Assembly (NCBI RefSeq): GCF_018130545.1 | Contig: NZ_JAFCKF010000007.1 | Coordinates: 124,001 to 188,000, forward strand | Length of the DNA: 64,000 nucleotides | Direction of reading: 5' to 3' | From: Bradyrhizobium tropiciagri | Lineage (GTDB): Bacteria > Pseudomonadota > Alphaproteobacteria > Rhizobiales > Xanthobacteraceae | In this document: one piece after another, positions 60,062-64,000 of the stretch | How the letters are laid out: each line of letters opens with the position of its first letter | Numbering within the stretch: the first letter of the stretch is position 1 | Notes under the pieces: model-generated | Database searches by the model: none | What the model was told of the DNA's origin: nothing | What the model saw: the letters and a program-made list of their open reading frames with translations, nothing else | Made by a program: the position numbers and the translations under genes

Positions 60062-61876
60062 TCAACCGGTCAACAGCGGTTCCGTGCAAAAGCAAGCTGC
60101 GCTTTGAGATCGCCCTTGCGGGAGTAATTTCGGGCTCTCCACCGCACAGCGTTCGAAGGCGAGTGGACAACGTGAGCGGAAACTGCAGCCGGTGGGCAGA
60201 TCAATTGGGCTCGGCGGCTCGCCATCGAGAAGATATTTCCGGCTGTCATAAGGGCGCATATCGAGCGTCGGCACGGCGCTAAGCAAGGCTCGAGTGTAGG
60301 GATGTTGTGGATTTTCAAACAAATCACGCGTATCAGCCAGCTCTACAATCTCACCCAGATACATGACCGCTACGCGCGTGCATGCGCTTCGAACTAACGC
60401 CATGTCGTGCGATATGAAGATGTAGGTAAGATCACGCTCGCGCTGCAGTCGGCGAAACAGCTCTAGCAAGGCGAACTGTTCGCCCGGATCGAGCGAGGAC
60501 ATCGTCTCATCAAGAATCAGCAGGCGGGGATTGAGAATCATGGCGCGGGCTACGCCGATGCGTTGACGTTGTCCCGCGCTAAGCGTCGTTGGCAACTCCG
60601 GAAAAAGGGCCGGATCGAGGCCGACATCGACCATGATCTTCTTCACTCTTGGTTCGAGCTGCTTGAGCGCGGAACGTTCGCGTATCATCAGTCCTTCCGC
60701 GATGATACGACCGATTGTCATCCGCGGAGGCAACGAGCCAAAGGGGTCCTGCAGTACGAGCTGGTAACTCTGCCGTGATGACGTAACGATGCCGTCGCGC
60801 CTCTGGGAAATTGATGCACCATCGAAGACGATGTCGCCGTTATCGGGCGCCTCAAGCCGAGCGAAGAGCCGCGACAATGTCGATTTTCCGCAACCGGACT
60901 CTCCAACAATGCCGAAATTCTCACCAGCTCGCACATCAAACGAGACCCCGCGCACGGCAGCGATAGTATTGAAACTGTTAAATTTGCCACGCTGACGGAC
61001 TCGATAGGAACGAAAAACGTCGCGCACCTGCAGCAGTGGCCGCGCCTCACTGTCGTAAGACGAACGCACTGGCTCATCCTTGAGCGACCAGATCCGCGGC
61101 GTTTTGGCGATGAGATTGCGCGTATAGTCGTGCGTTGGAGAACCAACCAGCGCATCTGCAGTCTGATGTTCCACGATGCGGCCGGCGTTAATCACGAAAA
61201 TCTCGTTTGCAATCTGGCGAACTGTAGGAAGTGACGAAGTCACGAACACGATCGCTGTTCCCAGCTCATCACATAGCCTTCTCAAGATACGTAGAATCTG
61301 CTGTGCGACGGTCACATCGAGTGGCTGGGTGATGTTGTCTGCAACGAGAAAGGCCGGATCCGACACTAGTGCATCGACAATCATGACACGCTGCATCATG
61401 CCGCCACTGAATTCGGAAGGATATTCGTGGAAGCGCTTGCTCGGCGAAGGGATACGCGTCGCTTCGAGCAGCGAAATCACCTTGTCCCGCGCTTCGTTTC
61501 GTCCAATCGCAGAATTGACGCAACGAAGCTTCTCAACGATCTGATGCCCTATCGGCAGAGTGGGATCGAGGGCCGCGGCGGCATTACTCCCGATGTAGGC
61601 CATTTCGCGGCCACGGAAAGTACGGGTTCTCTTTGCCAGCATGTCCTGGCCTCGAAATAGTACTCGGCCGCCCGCATAGCGCAGATTGGGTGGCAGCCAG
61701 TTAACCAATGCCCGTGCCAACAGCGTCTTGCCCGAACCGCTCTCGCCGATCACTCCAATGACTTGCCCGCGTGCGAGCGTGAAAGAAATGTCGTCGAGCA
61801 GTGGACGGCCCGCAGCATTGCGTGCATTCACTGACAAGCTTTCAGCCGAGAGGATCGCTGCCGGAGCTTCGCTCAT
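60062..61876 (-). CDS. Fused Dpp/Opp-type ABC ATPase with one degenerate half
   Basis: 604 residues with two ABC domains (DppD-DppF fusion). Domain 1 (about 8-262) has Walker A GESGSGKT (44-51) and signature EFSGGMMQR. However, the Walker B Glu is Asn181 (LVADNITQPLDV), the H-loop His is Ser214 (VTSSLP) and the Q-loop reads IGSNAAAALDP. Domain 2 (about 281-600) keeps GESGCGKST, the Q-loop Gln (LQDPFGSL), LSAGQRQRIGVARA, LILDETMSSLDP and the H-loop ISHDMALV. The oligopeptide C-terminal helix and a Cys-containing tail follow. It powers import through the DppB/DppC proteins encoded just upstream, to which it overlaps by 4 bp. Confidence 0.92.
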   Translation of the reverse strand: MSEAPAAILSAESLSVNARNAAGRPLLDDISFTLARGQVIGVIGESGSGKTLLARALVNWLPPNLRYAGGRVLFRGQDMLAKRTRTFRGREMAYIGSNAAAALDPTLPIGHQIVEKLRCVNSAIGRNEARDKVISLLEATRIPSPSKRFHEYPSEFSGGMMQRVMIVDALVSDPAFLVADNITQPLDVTVAQQILRILRRLCDELGTAIVFVTSSLPTVRQIANEIFVINAGRIVEHQTADALVGSPTHDYTRNLIAKTPRIWSLKDEPVRSSYDSEARPLLQVRDVFRSYRVRQRGKFNSFNTIAAVRGVSFDVRAGENFGIVGESGCGKSTLSRLFARLEAPDNGDIVFDGASISQRRDGIVTSSRQSYQLVLQDPFGSLPPRMTIGRIIAEGLMIRERSALKQLEPRVKKIMVDVGLDPALFPELPTTLSAGQRQRIGVARAMILNPRLLILDETMSSLDPGEQFALLELFRRLQRERDLTYIFISHDMALVRSACTRVAVMYLGEIVELADTRDLFENPQHPYTRALLSAVPTLDMRPYDSRKYLLDGEPPSPIDLPTGCSFRSRCPLAFERCAVESPKLLPQGRSQSAACFCTEPLLTG

Positions 61877-62796
61877 TGGTCGCCCCCGTAGACCGAGTTA
61901 CGTGCCCGCTCAAGTGAGACGCCAATTAGATTTATGCCCATGAGGGCAATGCCGAGGAGCACGCCGGGCGCAGTTGCGATCCACCAGGCCGAGATGATGT
62001 ATTTGCGTCCGTCGGAAATGATATTGCCGAAGGTTGGCGTCGGCGGCTGGACCCCCAACCCGAGGAAACCCAAAATGCCCTCGAAAATCATCATGCGCGC
62101 CACATCCAATACGGCCACGAAGGCGATGGGAGGGAGGATATTGGGTGCTACCATTAGGAGCAATATGCGCAGATTGGACGCGCCAAGAATGCGCGCGCCA
62201 CGCACATATTCGCGCCGACGTTCGGACAGCGCTGCGGCCCGGGCAACCCGGGCATAGAGCGGCCAGCCCGCAATTGAGAGTACCAGGATGATCGATCCGA
62301 GCGTCGGACGCGATACCCCCAGGATACTGATCGCAAGAATGATAACCGGGATCGAAAGCTGCGCGTCGGTGATGCGCATGATTATCCCGTCGATGCGCCC
62401 TGCCCAGAAGCCGGAAATCAGCCCGATACCGCAACCGATGATGAACATCAGGATTACAGAGCCGCCTCCTATGATCAGGGAATAGCGCAGGCCAACAAGG
62501 CAGCGGACCAGCACATCGCGCCCCAACTGGTCGGTACCGAGCGGGTGCGCCCAGACTCCGCCTTGAACAAAGATTGGCGGTTTGAACTTGTCAGAGACGC
62601 TGATTTGCGCCGGATCGAGGCCGCTGAGCAGCGGCCAGAATGCGGCAACTGCGAGCAGGAGTATCAAGACGACGAGGCCAATCCGAAAGGCTGCTGAACG
62701 GGATGCGTTCCGCCAAATGCGGACAGCTGGGGAGGCAATTGTCGTCGCCGTCTTGACGGAAAGCGCCATAGGCGCGAAGTCGCTCTGGACGTTCAT
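61873..62796 (-). CDS. Dpp/Opp-type ABC permease, DppC-like
   Basis: 307 residues with about six membrane helices. It starts with a cytoplasmic leader and a first helix, then the large periplasmic loop ending AHPLGTDQLGRDVLVRCLVG, a DppC/OppC signature. The EAA loop VARAAALSERRREYVRGARILG contacts the ATPase. With the DppB-like subunit it forms the channel for peptides, nickel chelates or other small amides. Start codon directly follows the DppB stop (62797), and the stop overlaps the ATPase start by 4 bp. Confidence 0.93.
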   Translation of the reverse strand: MNVQSDFAPMALSVKTATTIASPAVRIWRNASRSAAFRIGLVVLILLLAVAAFWPLLSGLDPAQISVSDKFKPPIFVQGGVWAHPLGTDQLGRDVLVRCLVGLRYSLIIGGGSVILMFIIGCGIGLISGFWAGRIDGIIMRITDAQLSIPVIILAISILGVSRPTLGSIILVLSIAGWPLYARVARAAALSERRREYVRGARILGASNLRILLLMVAPNILPPIAFVAVLDVARMMIFEGILGFLGLGVQPPTPTFGNIISDGRKYIISAWWIATAPGVLLGIALMGINLIGVSLERARNSVYGGDQ

Positions 62797-63777
62797 TTAG
62801 TATTCCATACGCGGGTCGATACTCGTTGCCACGATGTCAACAACGATGTTGACGAAGACGAAGATGAAACTGGTGAGGATGGCAATGCCCTGGATCAAGG
62901 GAAAATCGCGCTGCAGCACGGCGTTGACGGTCAATTGTCCGAGGCCAGGATAGTCGAAGATGTATTCGATAACCAGCACGCCGCCGAGCAAGGTACTGAT
63001 CTGCACACCGAGCAAATTGAGGAGCGGTACCGAGGCATTGCGCAACACGTGACGCGAGACGATCCTGTGCTTCGGCAATCCCCGCACTTCTCCGGCGGTG
63101 ACGAATTCCTCCTTCATCAACTGACTGATAGAGACCGTCAACGTACGAACGAGGAAGGGAATGATTTCGACCGAAAGCACGATCGCCGGCAGGATTGTGT
63201 AGGTAAGATCTCTGTAGCCAATCGAGGGAAGCCACTGCAGTCTTACAGTAATGATGAGCGCAAGCACGATTGCGAGCCAGAAGCTCGGTATCGAGACGAA
63301 CATCGAGCTGATGAAGAATGCCACCTTGTCCGGCCAACGTCCGGGCGCGAGCCCCGCCGGCACGCCAATGGCAAAAGAAACGATGAGCGCGATGGCTATC
63401 GCGCAGGTCGCCAATTGCAGCGTGTAAGGAAGCCGCGTCAAGATGAGCTGACCGACGCTGGCCATCTGCGATTTGGTAGGATCGACGAATTCAGCCCCTG
63501 AAGCAACGGCGCCGGTTTTCGGGCGCACATAGGATTGGCCTAAATCACCATGCCCGAGCAGCCACAGATAGCGTCCAAATTGCACGGGAATCGGATCGCG
63601 CAGCCCCATCTTCTGGGCGATTTGCTCAACCACACTATCGGGCGCCATGCCTCCCACAATCAGACGCACCGGATCGCCGGGAACGACGCGCAAGAGAGTA
63701 AAGATGATGAGGGCGGTAAATAGGACGACGAACACGCCCTGAATCAGCCGCCTGAATAGAATGCCCAGGATATACAT
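62797..63777 (-). CDS. Dpp/Opp-type ABC permease, DppB-like
   Basis: 326 residues from ATG 63777; the frame continues 15 Arg-rich codons upstream without support. The N-terminal helix is followed by FTLLRVVPGDPVRLIVG, the DppB/GsiC signature, and LGHGDLGQSYVRPKTGA. The EAA loop is LVRTLTVSISQLMKEEFVTAGEVRGLPKHR (core FVTAGEVRGLP). It is the partner of the DppC-like protein. It lies downstream of the gene for the binding protein whose end is at 63828, completing a typical A-B-C-DF order. Confidence 0.93.
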   Translation of the reverse strand: MYILGILFRRLIQGVFVVLFTALIIFTLLRVVPGDPVRLIVGGMAPDSVVEQIAQKMGLRDPIPVQFGRYLWLLGHGDLGQSYVRPKTGAVASGAEFVDPTKSQMASVGQLILTRLPYTLQLATCAIAIALIVSFAIGVPAGLAPGRWPDKVAFFISSMFVSIPSFWLAIVLALIITVRLQWLPSIGYRDLTYTILPAIVLSVEIIPFLVRTLTVSISQLMKEEFVTAGEVRGLPKHRIVSRHVLRNASVPLLNLLGVQISTLLGGVLVIEYIFDYPGLGQLTVNAVLQRDFPLIQGIAILTSFIFVFVNIVVDIVATSIDPRMEY

Positions 63778-63827
63778 AAGCCGCCGCCTTTGGCGCCGGG
63801 CCCAGCGACGGGTCCGGCGCATCTTTG

Positions 63828-64000
63828 TCAGATGTTCGCAACGGAAGCATCCATCACGCCATTTGGATAGATGAAGAGGCCTTCGATATCCTTGCGCTGG
63901 GCATGGATGAAAACCGAGGTGAACAAAGAGTGCGCCGGCGCTTTGCGCGCGATCATCGGCAATGTCTCTTGCTGAAGCACTCTCTTGCGCTCATCGAGCG
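63828..64000 (-). CDS. Peptide/nickel-type ABC solute-binding protein, C-terminal end
   Basis: A minus-strand frame enters from the right edge and stops at 63828-63830. The 56 visible residues end KDIEGLFIYPNGVMDAS, the usual C-terminus of DppA-like (SBP family 5) proteins. ERKRVLQQETLPMIARKAP is the last helical part. The rest of the gene lies outside the window. With the DppB, DppC and fused ATPase genes it forms a complete importer. Confidence 0.8.
   Translation of the reverse strand, partial: LDERKRVLQQETLPMIARKAPAHSLFTSVFIHAQRKDIEGLFIYPNGVMDASVANI

Overview
The window looks like part of an alphaproteobacterial chromosome, most probably Bradyrhizobium-like (Hyphomicrobiales). This rests on family make-up only: many paralogous acyl-CoA dehydrogenases, enoyl-CoA hydratases, CoA ligases and SDRs, orphan branched-chain amino acid-type binding proteins, a TctC-type binding protein, a tandem HxlR regulator and an APH-type acyl-CoA kinase. 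No rRNA, tRNA, CRISPR array or plasmid backbone gene was seen. Base composition was not computed.

Layout. 1-7 kb: the 3' end of a LysR gene, an N-acyl-D-amino acid deacylase with a GntR regulator, a zinc-free MDR oxidoreductase, and a GAF-GAF-GGDEF-EAL signalling protein. 7.2-11.9 kb: a CoA ligase, enoyl-CoA hydratase, SDR and APH-type kinase, a set resembling pathways that phosphorylate 4-hydroxyacyl-CoA. Two of these transcription units carry the same upstream motif (core CGTTAGGCAACTG). 12.1-14.2 kb: a wrecked HigBA-like toxin-antitoxin locus split by a truncated TnpB element. 14.3-31.5 kb: CoA-ester catabolism genes in divergent operons, several of them broken (two acyl-CoA dehydrogenases and one SDR), with a TetR regulator at the right end. 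31.6-43.4 kb: a minus-strand run of about eleven genes giving almost a complete beta-oxidation set (CoA ligase, three acyl-CoA dehydrogenases, hydratases of both folds, two SDRs, two thiolases), followed downstream by a PanD-like gene and preceded by a divergent AraC regulator. 44.7-50.5 kb: a hydratase, a second nitroreductase/binding-protein pair, an epoxide hydrolase and another CoA ligase. 51-57.6 kb: a probable D-serine operon (DsdA, MFS transporter, gamma-glutamyltransferase-like enzyme, TctC protein) with a divergent LysR gene. 57.7-64 kb: a DeoR regulator, an amidase and a Dpp-type ABC transporter whose fused ATPase has one degenerate nucleotide-binding half.

How it fits together. Carboxylic acids are activated by the four CoA ligases, oxidised by acyl-CoA dehydrogenases, hydrated by crotonase or MaoC enzymes, oxidised by SDRs and cleaved by thiolases. 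An alpha-methylacyl-CoA racemase with an intact catalytic triad and a dienoyl-CoA reductase-like SDR suggest methyl-branched or unsaturated substrates. A motif with core TTGG(T/C)(C/T)(A/G)A flanked by A/T-rich TAAT sequence recurs in five intergenic regions (about 16.1, 24.8, 30.7, 46.25 and 50.59 kb). It includes the TetR gene's own promoter region, so a regulon binding these scattered operons together is the main system-level proposal. The actual substrate cannot be read from the sequence.
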